A stretch of 64,000 nucleotides of DNA. Source: an uncultured Eubacteriales bacterium (GTDB lineage Bacteria > Bacillota > Clostridia > Oscillospirales > Oscillospiraceae). Every line of letters starts with the position of its first letter. The stretch's first letter is position 1. Shown here in pieces: positions 8,761 to 17,311 of the stretch. The notes beneath the pieces are model-generated. The model worked only from the letters and a program-made list of their open reading frames with translations, was not told the DNA's origin and did no database searches. Made by a program: the position numbers and the translations under genes. The DNA is taken from NCBI GenBank assembly GCA_900079765.1, contig LT599017.1:682001-746000 (forward strand). The letters are read 5' to 3'.

Positions 8761-11604
8761 CTATATATCCGTCCTTTCGGCAATCAGTTTACGTGCTTTT
8801 ATCCGATCCCATCTGCGAAGAATCCATTTGCGAATTTCATCCATCAATAGCATGACAGGAGGTATTACGATTAGGAACGCCCATTCCCGCCATCCCAAGG
8901 GTGCGGTATTGAATAGATGATGCAGGAATGGAAGGGGGAGGTAAACAAGCAGCGCCAGCAGCGTAAATTCAACCGCAATTCCAATCAAGATCATTTTGTT
9001 GCTGAATAGACCGACCTTGAACACAGAAAGCCGCTGTGTGCGGCAACCGAAGACGGCGCCCACTTGCGCCATCACAATGGCTGCAAAGGTGATTGCGGTT
9101 GCCATCTGATAGACAGTTCCTGTAGAAGCCAGCGGGATCGCCGGCCATCCGTGCAGATAATTGAGGAAGAAGTATGCCGCGGTGCCGAAGGCGGCCTCCA
9201 ATATTCCATACCAGCAGAATGCCTTTAGTATCAAGGAACGGCTTAATAGGGATTCTTTCTGAGAGCGAGGAGGGACATCCATAATGCCCGTTTCCGGCTT
9301 TTCGACGCCCAATCCCATGGCAGGCACCATATCGGTGCCCAGGTCAATGGCAAGCACCTGCATGATGGTAAGCGGGAGAGGAATGGCACCTCTTGAAAAA
9401 AGATAAAGCACCATAGGTACCGCCGCGGCCATGTTGCTGTTAAAAATATAAAGGACAAATTTGCGGATGTTGTTATATACCGCGCGTCCTTCTTCAATGG
9501 CGTTCACGATAGAGGCAAAGTTATCATCGGTCAGTATCATGTCTGCGGCTTCCTTGGCGACATCCGTCCCGGATATTCCCATAGCAACACCGATGTCTGC
9601 CTTCTTCAAAGCGGGCGAATCGTTTACACCATCGCCGGTTACCGCCACGATATGTTTCATTTCCTGCAGCGCGCTGACTACCTGCAGCTTTTGCTCCGGC
9701 GCTACGCGGGCAAAAATGACCTCGTCAGCGAGCGCTTCTTTTAGTTCTTTGGAGGCCATCTTTTCAAGCTCGATCCCTGTAATGATCCTGGGATGGTCTC
9801 CTTTAATGATGCCGATCCGCCGCGCGATGCTCTCTGCGGTCAGACCGTAATCGCCGGTGATCATAATGATCCGTATGCCTGCATGGTGGCATTTCTTGAC
9901 TGCTTGTGCCACCTCGGGGCGGGGGGGATCCACCATGGCGATCAGGCCCAAAAAGGTCAGGTTCTGTTCGATCATTTCAGGGGTATATGCGCTCAGGCTG
10001 GCAGGAATACCGTCGCCCGGCGTAACGCTTCGTGTGGCAATGGCAAGCACGCGGAGTCCGTTTCTGGCATATCCGTCGTTGATTGCCATAATATTTGCGC
10101 GATCCTGCTCGCTCATGGCGGCAATCGTTCCAGCTTTTTTTTGCTGTGTGCAAAGCTCCAGCACTTCTTTGGGGGCGCCTTTCACGTAAGCCGTGCGCTC
10201 TTTGCCCCGTGCCTGATGGATTGTGCTCATTCGTTTACGCCCTGAGTCAAAAGGAAGCTCACGCATGCGGGGTATTTTGGTCCGCATGGTATCCAAATTT
10301 AGCCCATATTTTTGTGCCAAGACAAGCAGAGCAGCTTCCGTAGGATCTCCAAGCACGGTAAAACTAGAAGAATCACCGTTTGGGGGAAGTAGACGGGCGT
10401 TACAGCACAGGCTGGCAGCGGTCAGAAGTTCCGTGAGCCCTGCCTGGCTCTGCGGCGCCGCCGTTCCATTCATCGTAATCTTGCCGTCTGCCGCGTCATA
10501 TCCTACGCCGGTGACCTCCATATGCTGGCCGTCAACCCAAAGGTTGCTGACCGTCATCTCGTTCTGCGTCAAGGTGCCCGTTTTATCCGTACAGATCACC
10601 GTTGTGCAACCCAGTGTTTCCACAGCGGAAAGGCGCTTGATCAGCGCATTCCGTTTGGCCATCCGCTGAACACCCATCGCAAGCGACAGAGTAACCGTAG
10701 GCAACAGTCCTTCGGGAATAAAAGCAACAATCATGCCAAGGGCAAAAATGAACGCCGCGACCGGCTCTGTCTGCGCGAGAAAGATTGCCAGGAAGAAAAA
10801 CACGACGCCAATACTGACCGAGATGGCAGACACCTTTTTTGTCAGCTTACCCATTTCCTTTTGCAGGGGGCTGGTTTCTTCTTTCAGGCTCTGTGTCAGG
10901 TTTGCAATCTTCCCAAACTCGGTTGACATGCCCGTCGCGAAAACAACAGCTTGCCCCGTTCCGGCAGCAACAGTTGTCCCCGCAAACACCATATTGGGCT
11001 GTTCAGCACGCGTTAAATCATCACGAAGTACACTGTCGTGAGTTTTATGTACTGGGTGAGATTCACCCGTCAGAGTCGATTGATTGACACGGAGATCATT
11101 ATCATTGACCAGACGTGCATCGGCAGAGATACGATCTCCCTCTGAAAGAAGGATAACGTCTCCGGGAACCAGGTCTTCCGCAAGCAGCTGCTGTTCCTGC
11201 CCCCCGCGCAGCACGCGGACATGGTCGGGAAGCATTTTTTTGAGTGCTTCGGTAGCTTTGCCGGCGCGAAACTCCTGCCAAAAGCTGAATGCGCCGTTGA
11301 TAACGTTAACCATCCAGATGGCAATGGCGAGTTCAGGGATTTGTGCAATAAACGCAACAATGCCCGCGCCCCACAAAAGAATGGCCATCAGGTGCGTAAA
11401 ATTAGAAAGGAATTTTAAAATCAGAGGCGTTCCTTTCTTTTCCTGCAAAAGGTTTTTCCCATATTTTTTTAGCCGGGAAGCCGCCTCTTGATCCGACAAA
11501 CCGCCTTCAGCGGTATCTAACGCGCCGTAAACATCCTCCCGAGAAAATTTGTGTATCTTTGTGATAACCTCATTTTGGGGAGGCAATATAATCTTGTTAT
11601 CCAT
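8761..11604 (-). CDS. P-type cation ATPase, type IIC (Na,K/H,K-ATPase-like)
   Basis: The 947-residue membrane pump has an N-terminal cation-ATPase domain (about 15-85), actuator motif TGES at 179-182, phosphorylated Asp340 in CTDKTGTLT, nucleotide motif KGAPKE near 475 and TGDGVND at 656-662. TM4 reads FIPEGLLPTVT and TM6 reads IDLGTDMVPA, which match animal Na,K-ATPases better than SERCA or PMCA. In TM5 the Glu of the animal SNIPE motif is replaced (SNMAAAVP). No beta subunit is nearby. It heads an operon with two TrkA-like proteins and faces a KdpDE-like two-component system across a repeat-rich intergenic region. Transported ions are inferred to be Na+, K+ or H+; Ca2+ cannot be excluded. 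Confidence 0.93.
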   Translation of the reverse strand: MDNKIILPPQNEVITKIHKFSREDVYGALDTAEGGLSDQEAASRLKKYGKNLLQEKKGTPLILKFLSNFTHLMAILLWGAGIVAFIAQIPELAIAIWMVNVINGAFSFWQEFRAGKATEALKKMLPDHVRVLRGGQEQQLLAEDLVPGDVILLSEGDRISADARLVNDNDLRVNQSTLTGESHPVHKTHDSVLRDDLTRAEQPNMVFAGTTVAAGTGQAVVFATGMSTEFGKIANLTQSLKEETSPLQKEMGKLTKKVSAISVSIGVVFFFLAIFLAQTEPVAAFIFALGMIVAFIPEGLLPTVTLSLAMGVQRMAKRNALIKRLSAVETLGCTTVICTDKTGTLTQNEMTVSNLWVDGQHMEVTGVGYDAADGKITMNGTAAPQSQAGLTELLTAASLCCNARLLPPNGDSSSFTVLGDPTEAALLVLAQKYGLNLDTMRTKIPRMRELPFDSGRKRMSTIHQARGKERTAYVKGAPKEVLELCTQQKKAGTIAAMSEQDRANIMAINDGYARNGLRVLAIATRSVTPGDGIPASLSAYTPEMIEQNLTFLGLIAMVDPPRPEVAQAVKKCHHAGIRIIMITGDYGLTAESIARRIGIIKGDHPRIITGIELEKMASKELKEALADEVIFARVAPEQKLQVVSALQEMKHIVAVTGDGVNDSPALKKADIGVAMGISGTDVAKEAADMILTDDNFASIVNAIEEGRAVYNNIRKFVLYIFNSNMAAAVPMVLYLFSRGAIPLPLTIMQVLAIDLGTDMVPAMGLGVEKPETGIMDVPPRSQKESLLSRSLILKAFCWYGILEAAFGTAAYFFLNYLHGWPAIPLASTGTVYQMATAITFAAIVMAQVGAVFGCRTQRLSVFKVGLFSNKMILIGIAVEFTLLALLVYLPLPFLHHLFNTAPLGWREWAFLIVIPPVMLLMDEIRKWILRRWDRIKARKLIAERTDI

Positions 11605-11749
11605 AACCGTGATATGTTCACTCTCTTTCCTAGATCTGTGTTTTAACCTGATCGCATTATTGTGTGAGCTCTGGACTGTAGCCTGATTCGGTTCCTCTCA
11701 TCTTAAATTCACCGTGCTTAGCCTGCTGAATTCTCATCCTACAATTTTA

Positions 11750-11809
11750 GTGAGCAAGGCGTGAGAAAGGTGTGAGAGTCATGGGTTTGGTGTGAGAATG
11801 CTGTGAGAA
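11750..11809. promoter_or_regulatory. Array of five GTGAGA direct repeats, probable response-regulator operator
   Basis: Copies of GTGAG(A/C)A start at 11750, 11761, 11772, 11792 and 11803, so the steps are 11, 11, 20 and 11 bp. OmpR/PhoB-family regulators, to which the adjacent KdpE-like protein belongs, bind head-to-tail repeats one helical turn apart. The array lies between the ATPase operon and the kinase operon, 36 bases upstream of a promoter for the latter. Confidence 0.65.
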
Positions 11810-11840
11810 AAAAGCTGCCCGCTACTTCATAGCGGGCAGC
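11808..11840 (-). terminator. Leftward intrinsic terminator or leader hairpin in the divergent intergenic region
   Basis: GCTGCCCGCT (11814-11823) and AGCGGGCAGC (11831-11840) form a perfect 10-bp stem, loop 7, followed on the minus strand by TTTTTT. It points toward the ATPase gene, so it would stop any leftward transcript begun to its right. Confidence 0.6.
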
Positions 11841-11844
11841 AATC

Positions 11845-11873
11845 TTGTTTATTGCAAGTTATAGAAGTATAAT
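11845..11873 (+). promoter_or_regulatory. Sigma-A promoter of the KdpDE-like operon
   Basis: TTGTTT (11845-11850), a 17-bp spacer and TATAAT (11868-11873) precede the kinase ATG by about 100 bases. The GTGAGA array lies just upstream, where an activator would bind. Confidence 0.6.
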
Positions 11874-11974
11874 AATCGCATAATCGGTTACAAACGGCTG
11901 GATTCCTTTTTAAGGTATGAAACCACGTAGACCGAAGAAATTGAAAAACAGCAGTAAGAGCAAGGTATAATAAT

Positions 11975-13489
11975 ATGAAAAATACTCTTCAATTCAAGAA
12001 CATTTCCATTCGCATCTTAATCATTCTGGCAATATTATGCGCAGCTTCTATCATCGGTTTTGCTTTTCGCGAAATTAATTTACCGGAAACAAATATTGCT
12101 ATCGTATATTTGCTGGCGGTTCTGCTCGCAACACTGCTGGCTCCCGGATATATTTATGGATTTATTACGTCTGTTTTGTCGGCGTTTGCGTTTAATTATC
12201 TCTTCATGGAGCCGTATTTTAAGTTTACCGCAAACGCACCAAGCTACATTATCACGTTTATCATTATGACTATTACCGCGTTTATCACGAGCTCCTTGGC
12301 TTCGCATGCAAAAATCAATGAGCACAGCGCGCGGGAGCGCGAATCAGAAACAAAAGCGCTGTACGCTCTAACGAATCAGCTGACTGACGCAACGGATATT
12401 CATGATATTGCCGGAATCGCTGCAGATGCAATCAGCAAAGTAATTTGTGAGAGATCCGCCTGCCTGTGCTTTGATGAAAAGGGGATGCCGGAAAAATCCT
12501 TTATTCAACAGGTCTCGGATCAAAAACAGATATGGCGCGAGGTGCCTGATTCTGATGCAGTTTTGCATCGAAACGAGAGATTGCGGACAGGCGTGGATAT
12601 CGGAACTGAGTTTTATGATTGGCCTATTTATGGAAGAGAAACAGCTTTGGGTATCATCAGAATCCCAAGCGAACAGGCACAGTTTCTCAGTAAAGCGCAA
12701 ACGCGTCTCCTGCGCTCCATGATCGAGAGTGTGGCGCTTGCGATGGACCGTTTCCGCTCTGCGCAGCAGCGGATAAGATCGAGGGAGGAAACAGAGCACG
12801 AGCGCTATCGAAGTAATTTGCTCCGTTCGATCTCTCATGATTTGCGCACTCCGCTTTCCGGTATTTTGGGAGCCACAGAAATGCTTTCCAGCATGACTGA
12901 AAAAGAAGACCGCAGATACGACCTCATAGAGGGAATCAGTAATGATGCGCACTGGCTGTTCTCACTGGTTGAAAATGTATTAAGCCTTACCCGCCTGCAG
13001 GATGGGAAGCTTGTGATAAATAAGCAGCAGGAAGTCGTGGAAGAGGTATTAGGCGGCACTGTGGAATATATGTCCCGTCGGTACCCGGATTACGAAATCG
13101 AAGCGCATGCACCGGACGAGCTCCTTCTGGCCCCTATGGATGCAAAGCTGATTAACCAGGTGCTGATCAACTTAATTGATAATGCCGTTAAGCATACATC
13201 TCCCCCCGGCGAAATCAGTATTACCGTTAGCCGGGATGCACAGCATAATCAGGCAGTCTTTTCCGTCCAAGACACAGGCTGCGGAATTGCGCAATCCGAT
13301 CTTCCCCATATATTTCAGATGTTCTACACATCGAATTCCAGCCGTGCCGACTCACAAATGGGCATAGGCCTTGGGCTGGCAATTTGCGAATCCATTATAA
13401 AAGCGCACGGCGGAACGATTGCCGCCCGGAACCGTATGGACAAAACGGGAGCGGAGTTTATTTTTACATTGCCGTTGGAGGAAGAATAA
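11975..13489 (+). CDS. KdpD-like sensor histidine kinase lacking the KdpD/Usp N-terminal domains
   Basis: The 504-residue protein starts directly with four hydrophobic segments (about residues 12-110) resembling the KdpD DUF4118 membrane domain (ETNIAIVYLLAVLLA, FNYLFMEPYF). A GAF-like region follows (about 130-250), then HisKA with SISHDLRTPLSG (His288), the N box LINLIDNAVKHT, and DTGCGI / GIGLGLAI of the ATPase domain. Full KdpD is about 900 residues because of N-terminal KdpD and Usp domains, which are absent here. It is immediately followed by a KdpE-like regulator and divergent from a P-type ATPase/TrkA operon rather than kdpFABC. It probably senses K+ or ionic stress at the membrane (inference from homology). 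Confidence 0.92.
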   Translation: MKNTLQFKNISIRILIILAILCAASIIGFAFREINLPETNIAIVYLLAVLLATLLAPGYIYGFITSVLSAFAFNYLFMEPYFKFTANAPSYIITFIIMTITAFITSSLASHAKINEHSARERESETKALYALTNQLTDATDIHDIAGIAADAISKVICERSACLCFDEKGMPEKSFIQQVSDQKQIWREVPDSDAVLHRNERLRTGVDIGTEFYDWPIYGRETALGIIRIPSEQAQFLSKAQTRLLRSMIESVALAMDRFRSAQQRIRSREETEHERYRSNLLRSISHDLRTPLSGILGATEMLSSMTEKEDRRYDLIEGISNDAHWLFSLVENVLSLTRLQDGKLVINKQQEVVEEVLGGTVEYMSRRYPDYEIEAHAPDELLLAPMDAKLINQVLINLIDNAVKHTSPPGEISITVSRDAQHNQAVFSVQDTGCGIAQSDLPHIFQMFYTSNSSRADSQMGIGLGLAICESIIKAHGGTIAARNRMDKTGAEFIFTLPLEEE

Positions 13490-14188
13490 GTGAATCACTA
13501 TCATGAACGCATTCTTGTCGTCGAAGACGATAAACAGATACAGAGTTTTATAGGGTACTCTCTTGAAACAGCGGGTTTCCCATATATTGTAGTCAGCACA
13601 GGTGAAAGCGCTCTTAACCATCTCGTATCTGAGCCAATTGATCTCATGCTGCTTGATCTCGGTTTGCCCGATTTTGATGGCATGGAGGTAATTAGGAAGG
13701 TGCGTGAATGGTCCCCAATGCCCATTATTGTGGTGTCCGCCAGAGATCAGGATAAAGAAAAAGCCGCCGCACTGGATTCGGGTGCGGACGACTATCTGAC
13801 AAAACCTTTTTCTGCCACTGAGCTGCTGGCCCGCATCAGAGTAGCAGTCAGACATTTATATCGGCAAGGAGCGAATAATGAACAGGCCATCCGCTGCGTA
13901 GGTCAATTAAAAATTGACTTTGAAAAACGCTTGGTTTATTTAGAGAGTGAAGAAATTCATGTAACACCTTTAGAATATAATCTGCTGTCAATGCTTTTCC
14001 GAAACATGGGGAAAGTGCTGACGACACAAAATATTCTGAAAGAGATTTACGGCATGAACTACGGATGTGATACCCAGGCGCTGCGCGCTTTGATGGCGGG
14101 GCTTCGGAGAAAAATTGAAAAGAATCCCTCCAAGCCCCGCTATATTATGACGGAAATAGGAGTCGGATATCGTTTGGTTGATGAATAA
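13490..14188 (+). CDS. KdpE-like OmpR-family response regulator
   Basis: The 232-residue protein has a receiver domain with acidic pair EDD near residue 12, phospho-acceptor Asp56 in LLDLGLPDFDG and Lys105 in YLTKPFS. KVREWSPMPIIVVSARDQ is close to the KdpE consensus. A C-terminal winged helix (about 135-230) ends in YIMTEIGVGYRL. GTG 13490 directly abuts the kinase stop codon, so the genes are coupled. It is the obvious candidate to bind the 11-bp-spaced GTGAGA repeats upstream of its own operon and thereby control the ATPase/TrkA operon. Confidence 0.93.
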   Translation: MNHYHERILVVEDDKQIQSFIGYSLETAGFPYIVVSTGESALNHLVSEPIDLMLLDLGLPDFDGMEVIRKVREWSPMPIIVVSARDQDKEKAAALDSGADDYLTKPFSATELLARIRVAVRHLYRQGANNEQAIRCVGQLKIDFEKRLVYLESEEIHVTPLEYNLLSMLFRNMGKVLTTQNILKEIYGMNYGCDTQALRALMAGLRRKIEKNPSKPRYIMTEIGVGYRLVDE

Positions 14189-14410
14189 ACGACGGTATGA
14201 GATCAAAGCGCTTTATACATGGGGCTCACCGGTGTTAAAGAAACAGAGGCAGTCTGACCGGAGAATTGGAGAAGCGGAAGTAGGCTTACACTCACTCAGG
14301 GAGGGCGGCAGGTCGATGAGAGGGCGTAAGGAAAGAATAAAGAGCGGTGATTTTTCATCAGCGCAGGCTGCTGTTAATAAGACAGAGAGATGTTTCTTGC
14401 TCTGAAGGCA

Positions 14411-14450
14411 CGACACCCCCGGTGCTACCATGGTAGCATCGGGGGTGTCG
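14411..14450. repeat. 40-bp near-perfect palindrome, left member of a pair
   Basis: The arms CGACACCCCCGGTGCTACCA and its complement differ at one position. A related, less perfect hairpin lies at 15540-15576, on the other side of the deacetylase gene. No U tract follows on either strand, so a REP/MITE-like repeat is as likely as a terminator. Confidence 0.7.
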
Positions 14451-14493
14451 TATACGCTAAGGACAGCACTGCCCATTGTCCTCTCCATTGATT

Positions 14494-15375
14494 TTACTGC
14501 TGTGCCTCCCGCAAGACCTTTACCATAAAGTCCTGTGTACTGACGCCGGACGGGCGGTTATATCGCCCGAGCAAATAGAGACATGAGGCGTCATGCGTGA
14601 CATAGTTCATCTTTTCATAGCAGGACATGCTTGCCTTAAAACCGACCTCTTTTATAACGTCAAGGGATTCTTCACTAACATGTCCGTATGGGTACGCAAA
14701 TGTTACAGGGAGCACCCCGGATTTTTCAGAAAGGGTTTGCTGCAAAGCCAGGAGGTCCCTGCGCAGCATACTTTTATAGGTCTCCGCGCTCTCACCGGAC
14801 TTTTTCTTGGCGCCCTGCCGTGCTCCGTCGTGGTGCAGATTATACGTGTGGCTGCCGATCTCGATACGCCCTGTCTCCTCCAGTTCGGCAATGTCGTCCC
14901 ACGTTATGTGGGAGTATCGGGGGTTCAGGTCTTCCGTCTTTGAAAAGGTGTCCGTGAACTCTCCCACCACCGAGATCACCGCGCACATATTGTATTTTTC
15001 CAGCAGGGGCAACACGTTGGTCTTGTTGTTGAGATACCCGTCGTCAAAGGTAAGGACCACCGGCTTTTCCGGAAGGGGAACGTTGTTTTCCGTGTAGGCG
15101 ATCAGATCCTGGATCAAAACCGTTTCAAAACCGTTATCCTGAAGGTATTTTAAATCCTGTTCCAGTGCTTTGGGCGAGAGCACAAATGTATTTTTGCTTT
15201 GCGTGTCCTCGTATATGCTGTGGTACATGAGAATGGGCACAGGCACCCCCGCCTGTGCGGAGACGGGCGCGGCAGAACTCTTATAAAGCTTGCCCAATGT
15301 ACCGAGTCCGATCAGCAGCACAAGCGCGGCGGCGAATATTTTTAAGTCTCGCTTTTTCAAAAGAATTATCCTCAT
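14494..15375 (-). CDS. Membrane-anchored polysaccharide deacetylase (NodB/CE4 fold)
   Basis: The 293-residue protein has an N-terminal membrane anchor (about residues 12-30) and then a NodB domain: PILMYHSI at 47-54, TFDDGYLNN at 109-117 (catalytic and metal Asp), the His motif GSHTYNLHH at 174-182 and TFAYPYG near 222. The His motif with the extra residue resembles the IcaB/PgaB-type branch. Family knowledge: it removes acetyl groups from GlcNAc-containing polymers outside the membrane. ATG 15375 follows AGGGGGT. It stands alone between two related palindromes. The target (peptidoglycan or exopolysaccharide) is not determinable. Confidence 0.92.
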   Translation of the reverse strand: MRIILLKKRDLKIFAAALVLLIGLGTLGKLYKSSAAPVSAQAGVPVPILMYHSIYEDTQSKNTFVLSPKALEQDLKYLQDNGFETVLIQDLIAYTENNVPLPEKPVVLTFDDGYLNNKTNVLPLLEKYNMCAVISVVGEFTDTFSKTEDLNPRYSHITWDDIAELEETGRIEIGSHTYNLHHDGARQGAKKKSGESAETYKSMLRRDLLALQQTLSEKSGVLPVTFAYPYGHVSEESLDVIKEVGFKASMSCYEKMNYVTHDASCLYLLGRYNRPSGVSTQDFMVKVLREAQQ

Positions 15376-15539
15376 GGCATACCCCCTGAATTATCGCTTG
15401 GGCAATGTGGGAATCTCTGCTTTCATGTTCGCATCGTTTCTCATTTGCAGCGCCATGAACCCAATGAGATATTCCCTCAACTGTTCTCGCAATATACAAT
15501 GTATGCCAAAGAACAAAAGGTATACGCGAAGACTGCGCA

Positions 15540-15576
15540 ACACCCCCGAGCGCTACTAACGTAGCACCGGGGGTGT
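15540..15576. repeat. Imperfect palindrome related to 14411-14450
   Basis: ACACCCCCG (15540-15548) pairs with CGGGGGTGT (15568-15576), and GCTAC (15552-15556) with GTAGC (15561-15565). The right arm shares the block GTAGCACCGGGGGTGTC with the other palindrome family member apart from one base. Confidence 0.65.
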
Positions 15577-15642
15577 CATATGTGGCAAGAATGACGCGAA
15601 AAAAGAAACGTCTCTTTTTTATGGGGACCGCCACTTGCACGG

Positions 15643-16050
15643 TCAATAGTGATTTTCTGCGTAGCACCATTTGGCGATCTCGATAATTAGCTCCAGAGGG
15701 AGCGGTCTGCCGTATGGGAGCTGCAGCGTGCCCTTGCTCGTATTGTACTCTGTGAGCCTATCCGAAAAATGCGCCATCGCCTGCGCGCCGGGGTATAATC
15801 CTAGATGGTTTTTGAACGAAGCGAAATGGATGATGTTGCGTCCCCGCCAGTATGTGGGCATACGCCATGAAATCCGCTCCTCCGCATCCGGGAGCGCGGC
15901 GCGGAGCGTATCCCGTACCGAGTTCAAGAGCGGCTGAACACCCTCAGGCTGCGCGGCAATGTATGTGTCGATGGTAGTCGGATACTTCTCGCAAAAATGA
16001 TGTTGGTCGGCGCTTTGAAACGCTCTCCCGCATTCGGGGCACTTCCACAT
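15643..16050 (-). CDS. DUF1801 (YdhG-like) protein with N-terminal zinc-finger motif
   Basis: The 135-residue product begins with a zinc-finger-like stretch, MWKCPECGRAF and then DQHHFC, followed by a DUF1801 fold (SVRDTLRAALPDAEERISWRMPTY split over residues 43-66; FASFKNHLGLYPG). DUF1801/YdhG proteins have a frataxin-like fold and are of unclear function. ATG 16050 is preferred because this Cys-rich beginning is a common start in the family and has AAGGTG upstream; an in-frame ATG at 16107 would add 19 residues. It is monocistronic on the minus strand. Confidence 0.85.
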   Translation of the reverse strand: MWKCPECGRAFQSADQHHFCEKYPTTIDTYIAAQPEGVQPLLNSVRDTLRAALPDAEERISWRMPTYWRGRNIIHFASFKNHLGLYPGAQAMAHFSDRLTEYNTSKGTLQLPYGRPLPLELIIEIAKWCYAENHY

Positions 16051-16287
16051 GGGATGTTCACCTTGCTCTCTCTGGTATAGTCGCTCCGTTTCGAGCGCTG
16101 TTTTCAATTCTATTATACCATGAGCGTAAGCGAATGGCCATGCTTTTCGGTTGTCCGCGCAGCGGGCGAGAAAAGCAACTTAAAAATTACAATAGAAGTC
16201 TAATAAGCGTATGCGCGCGGCTGGCCCTCGACGAAAATCCACTCCCGTGCTATACTGATACAAAGCGCCGCGCAACGGAGGATTTGA

Positions 16288-16740
16288 ATGAAAAGAATAC
16301 TGTTTGTCTGCCATGGAAACATCTGCCGCAGTCCAATGGCAGAATTTATTATGAAAGACCTGGTGCAGAGGGCCGAGCTGGAGGACAAGTTTGAGATTGC
16401 CTCCGCTGCCACCAGCCAGGAGGAACTTGGAAATCCGGTCTACCCGTTCGCTCGGCGCAAGTTGGCCGAGCATGGAATCGGCTGCTCCGGCAAGACGGCC
16501 CGCCAGCTTGAGCGGGGCGACTACGTCCGCTACGATTTACTCGTTGGTATGGACTCTGCCAACGTCCGCAATATGCTCCGAATCTGCGGCGGCGACCCCG
16601 ACCGCAAGATGTCCCGCCTGCTGGACCATACCGCCAGAGGAGGAGATATTGCGGACCCTTGGTATACCAGCGATTTTGAGGAGACCTGGAGGGACGTCGA
16701 GGAAGGCTGCCGCTGTCTGCTGGAGCGCCTGCAGCCGTGA
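16288..16740 (+). CDS. Low-molecular-weight protein-tyrosine phosphatase
   Basis: The 150-residue cytoplasmic enzyme has the signature P-loop CHGNICRS with nucleophile Cys8 and Arg14, and the general acid in the late ADPWYT motif near residue 122. Length and motifs are typical and complete. Family knowledge: it dephosphorylates tyrosine kinases or other phosphoproteins, often of capsule systems, though no such kinase is present here. The preferred start is ATG 16288 after a GGAGG ribosome site. It ends directly before the left inverted repeat of the element at 16756. Confidence 0.93.
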   Translation: MKRILFVCHGNICRSPMAEFIMKDLVQRAELEDKFEIASAATSQEELGNPVYPFARRKLAEHGIGCSGKTARQLERGDYVRYDLLVGMDSANVRNMLRICGGDPDRKMSRLLDHTARGGDIADPWYTSDFEETWRDVEEGCRCLLERLQP

Positions 16741-16755
16741 TAGCGACAAACCAGA

Positions 16756-16795
16756 AAAAAGAGGCACCCCCCGGGCAATGTCATTAAGTTAAGCC
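16756..16795 (+). repeat. Left terminal inverted repeat
   Basis: Reads inward AAAAAGAGGCACCC, then CCCGGG, then CAATGTCATTAAGTTAAG. The reverse complement of 19010-19049 differs mainly in the central CCC/GGG triplet. Confidence 0.7.
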
Positions 16796-17311
16796 CTTTT
16801 ATTGACATTTTTCGAGACGAGATATATAATTTATTTGTGTATTATACGTCTTTGTTGATTGGCGTATAGTATGCTTTGTATAGAGAGTTGATTGAGTTTT
16901 GAAAGTTTAGCCATAACAGGTTGATTTAAGAGAGATTTATTAAAAAGACATATTGATGAGTGTCTTAACAGAGTGAAGCAAAGCCCTCTATGCTAGTGGG
17001 TGCTATTGCTGTACTCTGTTTATTTATTTGTATGGCGAAATCTAGCAAATAAATAATTAAGGAGACACATATTTATGAAAACAATTTTTCTTTTAGCTTA
17101 ATTTCTCAAGGCGGCAATAGTAGTATTTGCCCCCGAAATGTTATGCTTCATGTTAATCCATACTATATGATTTTACCATTATGCCGACTAGTTGAGATAT
17201 TTATGAGGGAGTATAACAATATTCACGGCTCATCATTTATGGGACCACAAATTGGAATTTGTCGGTTTCTTGTTATGCTTATACTATAATGTCAAAGCTC
17301 AGCCTGCAACC
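16796..17311. other. AT-rich interior of the element without a convincing gene
   Basis: About 515 bases hold no complete gene. An AAGGAG ribosome site at 17059-17064 precedes an eight-codon frame (17075-17101, MKTIFLLA). A different frame stays open without a start codon from about 17062 to 17289, which suggests a degraded gene rather than a functional one. Confidence 0.5.

Noticed and set aside
14178-14405. 75-codon frame after the KdpE-like gene
   Set aside because: It starts inside the regulator gene without a ribosome site and is Arg/Lys/Ser-rich with no motif.
14411-14450. The palindrome as a simple intrinsic terminator
   Set aside because: No T run follows on either strand and a relative lies on the other side of the neighbouring gene, so a dispersed repeat is at least as likely.
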